This document shows, one piece after another, positions 43,632-53,410 of a stretch of 64,000 nucleotides of DNA. The stretch's first letter is position 1, and the number at the start of each line of letters is the position of its first letter. The notes beneath the pieces are model-generated. The model did no database searches. It was not told where the DNA came from and saw nothing but the letters and a program-made list of their open reading frames with translations. The translations under genes were made by a program, and so were the position numbers. Where the stretch lies: the NCBI RefSeq assembly GCF_016508255.1, contig NZ_JADVKT010000006.1, positions 62,001-126,000 of the forward strand, read 5' to 3'. This stretch comes from Acinetobacter calcoaceticus. Its GTDB lineage: Bacteria > Pseudomonadota > Gammaproteobacteria > Pseudomonadales > Moraxellaceae.

Positions 43632-44990
43632 TTATTTATGAGTTTCAGGAAGCACAACATTTAGAATTAATGCTGCTATACCACCTGTTGCCACGCCAGA
43701 GCTAAAAATATTTTTAAATAATTCTGGAAGGTGCTCTAAAATTTGAGGAACTTGAGCAACACCTAAACCTAATGCAAGTGAGATGGCAATAATTAATAAT
43801 GCTCGGCGGTCAAGGTGAACTGAAGAAAGAATATTAATGCCTGATGCAGCCACTGCACCGAACATTACCATAACAGCGCCACCTAAAACCGCTTGAGGAA
43901 CTGCTTGTATAACACCAGCTACCGCAGGGAATAGACCTAATAAAATCAATAAGCAAGCAATCCAGATACCTACATAGCGGCTAGCAACCCCAGTGAGTTG
44001 AATCACACCATTGTTTTGGGCGAAAACAGAACTCGGGAATGTGTTAAATAATCCAGCCAATAAAGAATTTGCACCATTAACTAACACACCACCTTTAATG
44101 CGTTTCATCCATTCAGGGCCATTAACAGGTTGGTTAGAAAGCTTACTGGTTGCTGTCACATCACCAATTGCTTCTAAAGAAGTTACTAAATAAATGAATG
44201 CCATTGGGATGAATAATCCCCAAGAGAAGCTCAAACCAAAGTGCATTGGTGTTGGAATTTGTACGAGTGGCGCATCTTTAATACCAGAGAAATCTAGATG
44301 ACCCATAAATCCAGCAAGAATGTAACCACTCACTAAAGCGATTAAAATAGCTGAACATTTAATCCAAACCACTCGAATACGATTGAGCACGATAATAATG
44401 GCAAGTACTGTACATGACATAATAAGGTTGTCTGCACTTGCAAAAGTGTGATCTTGCATGGCTTGGTAACCACCACCCATACTAATTAAGCCTTCTTTAA
44501 TAAGCGTTAAGCCAATTAATAAAACAACAATACCGGTCACCAACGGAGTAATTAGTTTTTTTACCCATGGAAGAATTTGTGAAACACCCATTTCAATGAA
44601 GGAACCTGCAATGACCACACCAAATATTGCAGCCATAACTTGGTTAACAGGTGTTCCTGCGGCCACCATTGCACTACCAATACCAATAATAGGACCAATA
44701 AAGTTAAAGCTCGTGCCTTGAACAATAAGCAGACCTGCACCAAACGGACCAACTTTTTTACATTGTAGAAATGTAGCAATACCTGAAATCACCAAAGACA
44801 TCGATAAAATCATGTTGGTTTCGGTGCGTGAAACGCCTAAAGCTAAACAAATTAAAAGGCCAGGTGTAACAATTGGTACAATAATCGCAAGCAAATGCTG
44901 GAAAGCTGCTAAAAAAGCGATCAAAGGTTTTGGTCGATCATTTAAACCATAAACAAGGTCTAAATGGTCTTGAGAGTGTTGATTGGACAT
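43632..44990 (-). CDS. xanP: Purine permease, XanP-like (NCS2 family)
   Basis: A proton symporter for xanthine or related purines, 452 residues with about 12-14 membrane segments. The start is ATG 44990 (MSNQHSQDHL); an upstream in-frame start at 45017 adds nine residues without support. It follows E. coli XanP closely: QHLLAIIVPIVTPGLLICLALG, the helix-3 motif QGTSFNFIGP, the conserved SLEAIGDVTATS and the NCS2 signature NNGVIQLTGVASRYVG. Xanthine is the best guess. Uric acid transporters are the nearest alternative. Confidence 0.87.
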   Translation of the reverse strand: MSNQHSQDHLDLVYGLNDRPKPLIAFLAAFQHLLAIIVPIVTPGLLICLALGVSRTETNMILSMSLVISGIATFLQCKKVGPFGAGLLIVQGTSFNFIGPIIGIGSAMVAAGTPVNQVMAAIFGVVIAGSFIEMGVSQILPWVKKLITPLVTGIVVLLIGLTLIKEGLISMGGGYQAMQDHTFASADNLIMSCTVLAIIIVLNRIRVVWIKCSAILIALVSGYILAGFMGHLDFSGIKDAPLVQIPTPMHFGLSFSWGLFIPMAFIYLVTSLEAIGDVTATSKLSNQPVNGPEWMKRIKGGVLVNGANSLLAGLFNTFPSSVFAQNNGVIQLTGVASRYVGIWIACLLILLGLFPAVAGVIQAVPQAVLGGAVMVMFGAVAASGINILSSVHLDRRALLIIAISLALGLGVAQVPQILEHLPELFKNIFSSGVATGGIAALILNVVLPETHK

Positions 44991-45026
44991 GGGTGTAGGT
45001 CCGCCGCAATTTTGCAAATTGGCGCT

Positions 45027-45054
45027 ATTCTAATCGAGATAACTATCTTTACAA
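45027..45054 (-). promoter_or_regulatory. Candidate xanP promoter
   Basis: On the minus strand TTGTAA (45054-45049), 16 bases, TAGAAT (45032-45027), about 40 bases before the xanP ATG. Confidence 0.4.
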
Positions 45055-45105
45055 AACGAAATACAGGCGATTGGAAATTTTTTTTGTCAATGTCAATAAA
45101 CTGTC

Positions 45106-45136
45106 ACTACTCAAGAGTAGTGTTTTTCTGTATAAT
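45106..45136 (+). promoter_or_regulatory. typA promoter region with inverted repeat
   Basis: TATAAT (45131-45136) is a consensus -10. At the -35 position there is no TTGACA but instead CACTACT / AGTAGTG (45105-45122), a 7-bp inverted repeat. This suggests either an activator site or an operator at a weak -35. Confidence 0.45.
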
Positions 45137-45168
45137 TTGCCCTCAAATTTCAGGCGTTTCGAACTTTC

Positions 45169-47004
45169 ATGTCAGATATCAAAAATCTCCGTAATATCGC
45201 AATTATTGCGCACGTCGACCATGGGAAAACCACACTTGTCGATAAACTACTTCAGCAATCAGGTGCTCTCGGTGACCGAGCAGGCGAGATTGAGCGTGTC
45301 ATGGACTCGAATGCGCTTGAAAGTGAACGTGGTATTACTATTCTTGCAAAGAACACTTCTATTACTTGGTTAGATAAACGTACTGATATAACTTATCGTA
45401 TCAACATCGTTGACACCCCGGGACACGCCGACTTCGGTGGTGAAGTAGAACGTGTTATGTCGATGGTTGACTGCGTATTGCTTTTAGTTGACTCTCAAGA
45501 AGGTCCAATGCCACAAACTCGCTTTGTGACACAAAAAGCGTTTGCTCGTGGTTTAAAACCAATTGTTATTATTAACAAAGTTGACAAACCAAGCGCGCGT
45601 CCAGACTGGGTTATCGATCAAGTATTTGATTTATTTGATAACCTTGGTGCAACTGATGAACAATTGGACTTCCCAATCGTTTACGCATCAGGTTTACGCG
45701 GTGTAGCTGGTCCTTCTCCAGAAGAACTTGCAGAAGATATGACTCCGTTGTTTGAAACGATTGTAGACATCGTTGAACCGCCAGCAGTTGATGCTGAAGG
45801 TCCATTCCAAATGCAGATTTCTTCACTTGACTATAACAGCTTCGTAGGTGTTATCGGTGTTGGTCGTATTCAACGTGGTTCAGTAAAATTAAACACTCCT
45901 GTTACTGTAATTGACAAAGAAGGCAATACACGTAACGGTCGTATCTTAAAAATCATGGGTTACCATGGTTTAGAGCGTATTGATGTTGATTCAGCATCTG
46001 CGGGTGACATCGTATGTATTACTGGTATTGATGCGCTTAACATTTCTGACACGATTTGTGATCCGAAAAATGTTGAAGCATTACCAGCTTTATCTGTAGA
46101 TGAACCTACAGTATCTATGACATTCCAAGTAAACAACTCTCCGTTTGCTGGTAAAGAAGGTAAGTTCGTAACTTCACGTAATATCCGTGAACGTTTAGAT
46201 CGCGAATTAATTCATAACGTAGCTTTACGTGTTGAAGATACTGACAGTCCAGACCGTTTCAAAGTATCTGGCCGTGGTGAACTTCACCTTTCAGTTTTAA
46301 TTGAAAACATGCGTCGTGAAGGTTTCGAAATGGGCGTGTCACGTCCACAAGTAATCATGAAAGAAATCGACGGTCAAAAACAAGAGCCTTACGAAAACGT
46401 AACTTTTGACGTTGAAGAACAGCACCAAGGTTCTGTGATGGAACAAATGGGCTTCCGTAAAGGCGAAATGACGAATATGGAAGTTGACGGTAAAGGCCGT
46501 ATCCGTATTGAAGCAACTGTGCCTTCACGTGGTTTGATCGGTTTCCGTTCTGAATTCTTAACCATGACTTCTGGTACAGGGATCATGACATCAAGCTTCT
46601 CGCATTATGGTCCAGCTAAACAAGGTACTGTTGCGAAACGTCAAAATGGTGTATTGATTTCAATGGTTCAAGGTACTTGCTTGGGCTATGCATTATTTAC
46701 ACTTCAAGACCGTGGTCGTTTATTTGCTAAACCACAGTTAGAAGTATATGAAGGCATGATCATCGGTATTAACTCTCGTTCAGATGATATGGTTGTTAAC
46801 CCAACTAAAGCGAAACAGTTAACTAACGTTCGTGCATCTGGTACTGATGAAGCATTAACTTTAACACCTGCAATGGAATACACGCTTGAACAAGCACTTG
46901 AATTCATTGAAGATGATGAGTTAGTTGAAGTAACACCAAAATCAATCCGTATCCGTAAACGTTACTTGACTGAAAATGAACGTAAACGTAACCGTGATAA
47001 ATAA
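45169..47004 (+). CDS. typA: Ribosome-associated GTPase TypA/BipA
   Basis: A translational GTPase acting in 50S assembly and stress adaptation. It has 611 residues. G1 is [10 protein letters not shown], the switch motif [13 protein letters not shown]3 DTPGHADF and G4 NKVDKP. EF-G-like domains follow, then the BipA-specific C-terminus ([41 protein letters not shown]). It ends in a strongly basic tail. Single gene with a strong terminator. Confidence 0.97.
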   Translation: MSDIKNLRNIAIIAHVDHGKTTLVDKLLQQSGALGDRAGEIERVMDSNALESERGITILAKNTSITWLDKRTDITYRINIVDTPGHADFGGEVERVMSMVDCVLLLVDSQEGPMPQTRFVTQKAFARGLKPIVIINKVDKPSARPDWVIDQVFDLFDNLGATDEQLDFPIVYASGLRGVAGPSPEELAEDMTPLFETIVDIVEPPAVDAEGPFQMQISSLDYNSFVGVIGVGRIQRGSVKLNTPVTVIDKEGNTRNGRILKIMGYHGLERIDVDSASAGDIVCITGIDALNISDTICDPKNVEALPALSVDEPTVSMTFQVNNSPFAGKEGKFVTSRNIRERLDRELIHNVALRVEDTDSPDRFKVSGRGELHLSVLIENMRREGFEMGVSRPQVIMKEIDGQKQEPYENVTFDVEEQHQGSVMEQMGFRKGEMTNMEVDGKGRIRIEATVPSRGLIGFRSEFLTMTSGTGIMTSSFSHYGPAKQGTVAKRQNGVLISMVQGTCLGYALFTLQDRGRLFAKPQLEVYEGMIIGINSRSDDMVVNPTKAKQLTNVRASGTDEALTLTPAMEYTLEQALEFIEDDELVEVTPKSIRIRKRYLTENERKRNRDK

Positions 47005-47023
47005 TTTTTCTTAAATGAAAAAG

Positions 47024-47057
47024 AAAAAACCGCTAAATTAATTTAGCGGTTTTTTTA
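47024..47057 (+). terminator. typA terminator
   Basis: AAAAAACCGCTAAAT / ATTTAGCGGTTTTTTT around a two-base centre, 20 bases after the stop. Confidence 0.92.
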
Positions 47058-47241
47058 ATCGTTATATTTGAAGTTAAACTAAGCTTAAAATCATATTTTT
47101 CTTATCAGAGAATATGTTGTTAAAGTGTGAAATAGCTTTCTTTTTTTGATAAAAATATTAAATTATCAATATCATGGCGAGTACTATCTAAATCGATAAG
47201 ATGCCAATGAAAAAGAAAAATATGACGTGTTTCGGCCCCCG

Positions 47242-47255
47242 ACATCTGGAGATGT
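47242..47255 (+). promoter_or_regulatory. Small hairpin holding the mscL ribosome binding site
   Basis: ACATC-TGGA-GATGT forms a 5-bp stem, with the Shine-Dalgarno core (TGGAG) in its loop and stem, five bases before the mscL ATG. It could modulate initiation, but it is short. Confidence 0.35.
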
Positions 47256-47259
47256 TTAG

Positions 47260-47691
47260 ATGAGTATTATTCAAGAATTTAAAGAATTTGCCATTAAAGG
47301 CAATATGATGGATTTAGCCATTGGTGTCATTATTGGTGGTGCTTTTGGCAAAATCGTAGACTCTTTAGTAAAAGATATCATCATGCCGCTCATTAGTGTA
47401 ATTACTGGTGGTGGTGTTGATTTCTCTCAAAAATTTATCGTACTAGGTGCAAATCCTAATAACCTACAATCTTTAGATGCTTTGCAAAAAGCAGGTATCA
47501 ATGTATTGACCTATGGTAACTTCCTCACCATTTTAATTAATTTTATTATTTTGGCTTGGGTTGTATTTTTAATGGTGAAATTATTAAACAGACTTCGCCG
47601 TGATAAAAATGTACCAGAAGCTCCAGCTGCAACTCCTGAAGACGTGCAGTTATTACGTGAAATTCGTGATGAGTTGAAAAAGAAAGCTTAA
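47260..47691 (+). CDS. mscL: Large-conductance mechanosensitive channel
   Basis: A pentameric inner-membrane emergency valve against osmotic downshock, 143 residues. The N-terminal helix [43 protein letters not shown] is the conserved first membrane segment. A periplasmic loop follows, then the second segment ([24 protein letters not shown]) and the cytoplasmic helix ending ELKKKA. All parts are intact. Monocistronic. Confidence 0.96.
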   Translation: MSIIQEFKEFAIKGNMMDLAIGVIIGGAFGKIVDSLVKDIIMPLISVITGGGVDFSQKFIVLGANPNNLQSLDALQKAGINVLTYGNFLTILINFIILAWVVFLMVKLLNRLRRDKNVPEAPAATPEDVQLLREIRDELKKKA

Positions 47692-47704
47692 TAAAATTTG
47701 AAAT

Positions 47705-47734
47705 AAAAAACGGTACCTAGAGTACCGTTTTTTA
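47705..47734 (+). terminator. mscL terminator
   Basis: AAAAAACGGTAC / GTACCGTTTTTT with a 5-base loop, 14 bases after the stop. Confidence 0.9.
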
Positions 47735-47828
47735 TGACTAAGTATTTTATGTTGGACTAAAGATACTGATAAAATTTAAAGGCTACCGATAAGCTCAGCT
47801 ATGCAGATTGTAAAAGGGGTATAAATAA

Positions 47829-48182
47829 ATGAATCAGCTTTTTGTATATGGCACTTTATGTCCGAATAAAGCTAATGCTCATATTTTAGAGCAGATTGGT
47901 GGACATTGGACAAAAGCCAGTGTGCAAGGCGTGATTCATATTTTAGATTGGGGACCTGACAAAGGCTTAAAGGCAATCGTTTTAGACTCAAAAGCCAATT
48001 GGGTAGAGGGTTATCTGTTTAGCACCGAGAAACTGGCTGAAAATTGGCAGATGCTTGATGATTTTGAAGGTTTCCAATACCAACGTGTCATCGCAGAGGT
48101 GAAGCTTGAGTCAGGAGAAATGGTTAAAGCCTGGACATATCAATTGAATGCGCAGGCTCAAGCTTCTGAAAAACACAATTAA
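47829..48182 (+). CDS. Gamma-glutamylcyclotransferase-like (AIG2/YtfP) protein
   Basis: 117 residues of the GGCT-like fold. The substrate loop FVYGTLCPNKAN is at the start and WQMLDDFEGFQYQRVIAEV is the conserved central motif; its Asp-Glu region includes the residue taken as the catalytic acid. Small members of this group act on gamma-glutamyl amines or repair damaged peptides, but the substrate here is unknown. It is convergent with ppiC, with 10 bases between. Confidence 0.85.
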   Translation: MNQLFVYGTLCPNKANAHILEQIGGHWTKASVQGVIHILDWGPDKGLKAIVLDSKANWVEGYLFSTEKLAENWQMLDDFEGFQYQRVIAEVKLESGEMVKAWTYQLNAQAQASEKHN

Positions 48183-48192
48183 AATAATTGGA

Positions 48193-48483
48193 TTAACGTA
48201 AACTGCCCATTCTGAATTTAACTTCTAACAGATGGTAGCCAAACTGGCTCTTTATTGGGCCTTGTAATACACGTTCAGCCGCAGTAAAAACGACTTTATC
48301 GATAACTGGCACTAATTGTCCTTTTTTTACTTCACCTAATTCACCACCACGTTTTGCTGAATTACATGTTGAATACTGCTTAGCCAGTTTGGCAAAGTCA
48401 GCACCATTTTGTAGCTTCTTTTTTAACTGTTCTGCTAAGTCTTTATCTTTGACTAGAATATGTCGGACGATAGCTGTTTGCAT
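48193..48483 (-). CDS. ppiC: Parvulin-type peptidyl-prolyl isomerase
   Basis: A 96-residue single-domain parvulin, cytosolic (no signal). The fold is shown by RHILVKDKDLAEQLKKKLQNGADFAKLAKQYS, then CNSAKRGGELGEVKKGQLVPVIDKVVF and SQFGYHLLEV. Length and sequence match E. coli PpiC. It lies 18 bases downstream of mutM on the same strand and may share its transcript. Confidence 0.92.
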   Translation of the reverse strand: MQTAIVRHILVKDKDLAEQLKKKLQNGADFAKLAKQYSTCNSAKRGGELGEVKKGQLVPVIDKVVFTAAERVLQGPIKSQFGYHLLEVKFRMGSLR

Positions 48484-48501
48484 TTTGTCTTCCTCTATAA
48501 A

Positions 48502-49326
48502 TTAGAGTTTATTTGGCTTTTTGAGGGGTTGGCACTGTGGGCAAAATACACTAGCACGCTGACCAAGTTTTAAGTTTTCTAATGGGGTTTCACAATTAAC
48601 GCACATTTCTCCAGCACGACCATAAGCGAGTAGTGTTTGCTGAAAATAACCATTTTCACCCATGGCATTGCTGTAGTCTCGTAAAGTTGAACCACCCAAA
48701 TCAATCGCTGATTTTAAAATTCGTTTAATTTCGATAACCAGTTTCTCGATCTGCTGAAAACTTAAGTCCCCAGCTGGCTGAGCAGGATGAACTCCGACAT
48801 TAAATAAACTTTCAGTTGCATAGATATTGCCAACACCGACTACAACATGATTATCCATAATTGCAATTTTTGTGCCGACAGATTTATTTTTAAGTTTTGA
48901 AGCTAAATATTCTGCATTAAAGTCGGTACTTAAAGGCTCAGGTCCTAAAGTATCAATTAACTTGCCTTGAGTCTCACGGTTAAGCCAGAGAATACAGCCA
49001 AAACGACGAGGGTCGTGATAACGTAATTCATGTTCTTCAAAGCGAATGATGAAGTGATCATGTTTTCTCAGCTCATCATTTGGTTGGCACAAGCGGAAGC
49101 TACCTGACATTCCTAAATGCCAGAGCATTTGGTCTTGTTCAAACTCTGCCAAGATATATTTTGAGCGTCGATTTAAGCCAATAAGACGTTGTCCAATAAG
49201 TTTATGAACATCATCCGGAATCGGCCAGCGTAAGCTAGGATTACGGACTTCTACACTTTGAACTTTTTGATTCAATAGGGGGAATAAACTCGTTTTGGTT
49301 GTTTCGACTTCGGGTAACTCAGGCAT
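48502..49326 (-). CDS. mutM: Formamidopyrimidine-DNA glycosylase
   Basis: Removes 8-oxoguanine and formamidopyrimidines from DNA. It has 274 residues from ATG 49326, which gives the essential N-terminus PELPEVE (Pro nucleophile after Met removal, Glu next). A TTG at 49332 would ruin this. The helix-two-turn-helix region includes NHVVVGVGNIYATE. The C-terminal zinc finger is CVNCETPLENL with CPQC. It is divergent from mpg, another base-excision glycosylase, with 76 bases between. Confidence 0.95.
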   Translation of the reverse strand: MPELPEVETTKTSLFPLLNQKVQSVEVRNPSLRWPIPDDVHKLIGQRLIGLNRRSKYILAEFEQDQMLWHLGMSGSFRLCQPNDELRKHDHFIIRFEEHELRYHDPRRFGCILWLNRETQGKLIDTLGPEPLSTDFNAEYLASKLKNKSVGTKIAIMDNHVVVGVGNIYATESLFNVGVHPAQPAGDLSFQQIEKLVIEIKRILKSAIDLGGSTLRDYSNAMGENGYFQQTLLAYGRAGEMCVNCETPLENLKLGQRASVFCPQCQPLKKPNKL

Positions 49327-49402
49327 CGCCAACTCGCAGAATTAACAGATATACTGGACTAATCAAGTATAAAGTGTGGTATGTAATATTTCAGAGCTTA
49401 CT

Positions 49403-49969
49403 ATGTCAGATATTTTACCACTAAGCTGGTTCCAACGAGAAACTTCAGAAGTGGCTTATGATTTGATCGGCTGTGTATTGTGTAAGCGACAGCCTGATGG
49501 TCAAATTATCCGCTGTACGATTAGCGAAACAGAAGCTTATTTGGGGGTTCGTGATAAGGCTTGCCATAGCTACAATGATAAACGTACCGCTCGAACAGAT
49601 GTGATGTATGGCCATGGTGGTACGATTTACGTTTATTTAATTTATGGCATGTATGAAATGCTGAATATCATTACGCAAACGGAAGGTGTCCCTGAAGGCG
49701 TGATGATTCGGTCTGCATTTTTAAATGGCGCTTCAACCAAAAAAGAATATAAGCTTTTAGCTGGACCCGGCAAACTGACACGCTATTTAGGCATTGATCG
49801 AACTTTAAAAAGTCAGACTTTAGGTGAAAAATCTGGACTATGGATTGAAGCAGCATCAACGCAGCCTGAAGTGGTTATGACTCCACGCATCGGAATTGAT
49901 TATGCCGAGGAAGCAAAAGATTGGCCAGAGCGCTATTGCTGGAAAGATCATCCATCTTTAAGCCGTTAG
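49403..49969 (+). CDS. mpg: DNA-3-methyladenine glycosylase (MPG/Aag family)
   Basis: Excises alkylated purines. It has 188 residues from ATG 49403 (MSDILPLSWFQRET); an in-frame GTG-like start at 49376 is less likely. The family motifs are present: AYDLIGCVLCKR, ETEAYLGVRDKACHSYNDKRTARTDVMYG, the YVYLIYGMYEMLNIIT block, GPGKLTRYLGI, and RIGIDYAEEAKDWPERYCW at the end. The Glu in SETEAY corresponds to the water-activating residue of human AAG. Divergent from mutM. Confidence 0.92.
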   Translation: MSDILPLSWFQRETSEVAYDLIGCVLCKRQPDGQIIRCTISETEAYLGVRDKACHSYNDKRTARTDVMYGHGGTIYVYLIYGMYEMLNIITQTEGVPEGVMIRSAFLNGASTKKEYKLLAGPGKLTRYLGIDRTLKSQTLGEKSGLWIEAASTQPEVVMTPRIGIDYAEEAKDWPERYCWKDHPSLSR

Positions 49970-50102
49970 TTCAATTCTGAAAATCAATCTTTATATATCG
50001 AAAAGATTGTTCTAGATTTACAACAATGCAAATCGAATTCAATATCCAGACAAGACACCGCTTTTTGTTATGATAACTACAATATAAATAAAGGAAATAA
50101 GC

Positions 50103-52235
50103 ATGTCCTTATTACGCTTAGATCGACTTCATTACTGTATTTTGATGGGTATGGGCTGTATTTCTAGTCCACTCGTTTGGGCAGAAGACTCAAATTCAGA
50201 AGTTGCCAAATTGCCAACTTTACATGTGGAAGCAACGCGTACTGATACCACTTATTTGCAAACACCTGCTTCCGTTTTTCGAATAGATGGGCCTCAAGCG
50301 GATACTTCTTCACAAGTCAATTTGACTGAAGTTGTGAAGGGAATACCGAGTTTACAAATTCGTAATCGTGAAAATTATGCGCAAGATTTACAGCTATCTA
50401 TGCGTGGTTTTGGCGCACGTTCTACTTTTGGGGTAAGAGGTATTCGCCTATATGTTGATGGGATTCCTGCAACCATGCCAGATGGGCAAGGTCAAACGTC
50501 TAATATTGATTTAAGTAGTCTTGACCATGTCGAAGTGTTAACAGGTCCTTTTTCTTCACTTTATGGAAACTCATCGGGCGGGACAATTTTAACTTCTACT
50601 AAAGAAGGACAAGGGAAAGACTCAATTGAGCTGAGCTATTCGGGAGGCAGCCATGATAAAAGCCGAGCGGGACTCGTGCTACAAGGTGGGGCCAAGGGTG
50701 CAAATGAGCCAAGTTATGTTATTAGTTCATCGTACTTCAATACGGACGGTTACCGAGATCATAGTGGTGCAGATAAAGTATTAAATAATGCAAAGCTGAG
50801 TTGGAACCTTGATGATGGAAGCAAAATCAACTGGGTAACTAACTATGTCAAAATCAATGCAGATGATCCGCAAGGTTTAAATCATGCTCAATGGAATGCG
50901 AATCCCAAACAGGTTAATGATTCAAAAAATATTTACAAGGTTCGAAAAGATATTGAGCAAACTCAAACAGGGGTGACATGGTCTAAACCGATTAATGACC
51001 ATAATGAGCTTTATGCCATGGCTTATTTAGGCAATCGCCAAGTCACTCAATATCAATCTATTCCTAAGTCGGCACAAGATGCCAGCATTAATCATGCGGG
51101 TGGAGTGATTGACTTTGAACGTAATTATTATGGTGCTGATTTCCGTTGGACAGGTAAGGAACTACTACCAAATACAACGGTGAGTGTGGGTGTTGCACTT
51201 GATGCGATGGATGAAGACCGTAAAGGCTTTGAAAACTTTAATTTAGTAAATGGGCAACCTTCTTATGGCGTTAAAGGTAAATTACGTCGTGATGAAGACA
51301 ATACTTTGTGGAATATCGACCCATATTTACAAGCTTCATGGCAGTTTTTACCAACATGGCGTTTAGATACAGGCGTACGTTATAGCAATGTTCATTACAA
51401 ATCTAAAGATCACTACTTAAGCAATGGCGACGATAGTGGCAAAATAGATTACGATAAAGTTTTACCTTCAGCTGCTTTAAGTTGGCAAATTTTACCTGAG
51501 CTTATGGCATATGTAAGTTATGCCAAAGGTTTTGAAACACCAACCTTTACTGAAATGGCTTATCAAACTGATATGACAAAGTCAGGTTTTAACTTTGATT
51601 TAAAACCATCAACCAGTGATACCTATGAAGCTGGCTTAAAGTCACAAAACCAATTAGGTGATTTTACTTTGGCAGTTTTTCAAACTAAAACCAAAAATGA
51701 CATTGTTTCAGCGGGAAGTTCAAATGGGCGTGCAACCTTCCGTAATGCAGATAAAACTTTGCGTGAAGGCGTAGAGTTTGCATGGAATAAAAAGCTATGG
51801 CGTGATTTAACGGCTACTGCAAGTTATGCCTATTTAGATGCGACTTTTGATGCGGATATTCCAGCTTCTGGAGGTTCTACGCAAATTCCATCAGGGAATG
51901 CGATTCCAGGTATTGCTAAAAATCAGGCTTTTGTGTCGTTAGCTTGGCAACCTAGCCACGGCTTATATGGTGGTGTAGATGTACAGTATATGGATAAAGT
52001 ATACGTGAATGATACCAACAGTGACGCAGCACCAAGCTACAGTGTAACTTCAGCAAACATTGGTTATGCATGGGATCTAGGCGATTGGAAAGTCAAAAGC
52101 TTTGCCCGTGTGGACAACTTGTTTGATAAAAACTATGCGGGTTCAGTCATCGTAAATGATGGTAATGACCGTTACTTTGAACCTGCTGATGGGCGTAACT
52201 GGAGTGCAGGTTTACGTGTAATTAAACAATTCTAG
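50103..52235 (+). CDS. TonB-dependent receptor
   Basis: An outer-membrane receptor of 710 residues. The signal peptide ends near PLVWA-ED, then a TonB-box-like LPTLHVEATRTDT. The plug has LTEVVKGIPSLQIR, LSMRGFGARSTFGVRGIRLYVDGIP and LTGPFSSLYGNSSGGTI, and a 22-strand-type barrel ends in Phe (LRVIKQF). The ligand is unknown; the plug is of the FecA/siderophore-like group. A GTTATGATAAC palindrome lies about 38 bases upstream, but it is not a clear Fur box. It is followed after 9 bases by an Old Yellow Enzyme gene. Confidence 0.88.
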   Translation: MSLLRLDRLHYCILMGMGCISSPLVWAEDSNSEVAKLPTLHVEATRTDTTYLQTPASVFRIDGPQADTSSQVNLTEVVKGIPSLQIRNRENYAQDLQLSMRGFGARSTFGVRGIRLYVDGIPATMPDGQGQTSNIDLSSLDHVEVLTGPFSSLYGNSSGGTILTSTKEGQGKDSIELSYSGGSHDKSRAGLVLQGGAKGANEPSYVISSSYFNTDGYRDHSGADKVLNNAKLSWNLDDGSKINWVTNYVKINADDPQGLNHAQWNANPKQVNDSKNIYKVRKDIEQTQTGVTWSKPINDHNELYAMAYLGNRQVTQYQSIPKSAQDASINHAGGVIDFERNYYGADFRWTGKELLPNTTVSVGVALDAMDEDRKGFENFNLVNGQPSYGVKGKLRRDEDNTLWNIDPYLQASWQFLPTWRLDTGVRYSNVHYKSKDHYLSNGDDSGKIDYDKVLPSAALSWQILPELMAYVSYAKGFETPTFTEMAYQTDMTKSGFNFDLKPSTSDTYEAGLKSQNQLGDFTLAVFQTKTKNDIVSAGSSNGRATFRNADKTLREGVEFAWNKKLWRDLTATASYAYLDATFDADIPASGGSTQIPSGNAIPGIAKNQAFVSLAWQPSHGLYGGVDVQYMDKVYVNDTNSDAAPSYSVTSANIGYAWDLGDWKVKSFARVDNLFDKNYAGSVIVNDGNDRYFEPADGRNWSAGLRVIKQF

Positions 52236-52244
52236 GAATTTAAA

Positions 52245-53354
52245 ATGGCAAAATTATTTGAAATGATTAATTTTGATTCACTACAACTGGTCAATAGAAT
52301 TGTAATTGCCCCAATGTGTCAATATTCGGCAACAGATGAAGGCGAAATTACCTATTGGCATGAGCAGCAATGGGCAAATTACGCGTTGTCTGGGGCTGGG
52401 TTATGTATTGTGGAAGCTACTGCTGTACAGGCGGAAGGTCGAATTAGTTATGCTGATCTTGGACTTTGGAATGATCAGCAACGTGACCAGATCAAAACTT
52501 TATTGGAGAAAGTCAAAACACTTTCTCCAATGCCATTTGGAATTCAGTTAGCGCATGCTGGTCGTAAAGCATCTACTGAAAAGCCTTGGTTAGGAAAAGG
52601 CCAAATTGCAAAAAATCAGCCACATGGCTGGCAAACCGTTGCACCAAGTACAAGCACCTTTTCTGTTCATGATGCAGCACCACATGCTTTAACCATTGCT
52701 GAAATTAAACAAGTTCAACAAGACTTTGCCGCTGCGGCAAAACGCGCAGTTGAAGCTGGCTTTGAGTTAATTGAAGTGCATGCAGCGCATGGCTATTTGT
52801 TGCATCAATTCTTATCGCCAATTGCAAATCAGCGAACAGACGAATATGGCGGTTCTTTAGAAAATCGTATGCGCATGACGCTTGAAGTACTTCAAGCAAT
52901 TAAATTAGCTGTTCCTGAAGGATATCCAGTAGGAGTACGTCTATCCGCAACTGACTGGATGGAGGGTAATGAACAATGGGATATTGAATCTACGGTTGGT
53001 TTATCCAAAGCTTTAGAGCAGTTGAGTGCCGCTTATATTCATGTCTCTAGTGGTGGTTTACATGAACATCAAAACATTACCATTGGAGCGGGTTACCAAG
53101 TTCATTTTGCCGAACAGGTTAAAAAACATGTCTCTATTCCGGTCATTGCGGTTGGGCTGATTACAGAACCCAAGCAGGCAGAGGAAATTTTAACTTCAGG
53201 TCAGGCCGATGCAATTGGTCTTGCTCGTGCAATGTTATATGACCCGCGTTGGCCTTGGCATGCAGCGGCGGCTTTAGGAGCAGAAGTTAAAATTGCCCCT
53301 CAATATTTACGCTGCCAACCTCATGGGGTAAAACAGCTTTTTAATTCTTTTTAA
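52245..53354 (+). CDS. Old Yellow Enzyme family oxidoreductase (YqjM-like)
   Basis: An FMN-dependent ene-reductase of 369 residues reducing activated C=C bonds with NAD(P)H. The flavin-tuning Cys25 is in IAPMCQYSATDEG and the substrate-binding His pair in EVHAAHGYLLHQFLSP. NQRTDEYGGSLENRMR and the late GLARAMLYDPRWPWHAA motif are typical of the thermophilic-like (YqjM) class. Its start is 9 bases after the TonB receptor stop, so the two are an operon. The biological substrate is unknown. Confidence 0.9.
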   Translation: MAKLFEMINFDSLQLVNRIVIAPMCQYSATDEGEITYWHEQQWANYALSGAGLCIVEATAVQAEGRISYADLGLWNDQQRDQIKTLLEKVKTLSPMPFGIQLAHAGRKASTEKPWLGKGQIAKNQPHGWQTVAPSTSTFSVHDAAPHALTIAEIKQVQQDFAAAAKRAVEAGFELIEVHAAHGYLLHQFLSPIANQRTDEYGGSLENRMRMTLEVLQAIKLAVPEGYPVGVRLSATDWMEGNEQWDIESTVGLSKALEQLSAAYIHVSSGGLHEHQNITIGAGYQVHFAEQVKKHVSIPVIAVGLITEPKQAEEILTSGQADAIGLARAMLYDPRWPWHAAAALGAEVKIAPQYLRCQPHGVKQLFNSF

Positions 53355-53360
53355 TTTTAT

Positions 53361-53387
53361 CGGGCAAAGTGATCTTTGCCCGTTTTT
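53361..53387 (+). terminator. Terminator after the receptor-OYE operon
   Basis: CGGGCAAAG / CTTTGCCCG around TGAT followed by TTTTT, six bases after the OYE stop. Confidence 0.85.
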
Positions 53388-53410
53388 CTTTAGATGAGTG
53401 AGGGTGGTCG

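Noticed and set aside
50069..50080. GTTATGATAAC before the TonB receptor as a Fur box
   Set aside because: Only part of the 19-bp Fur consensus is matched; not enough to claim iron control.
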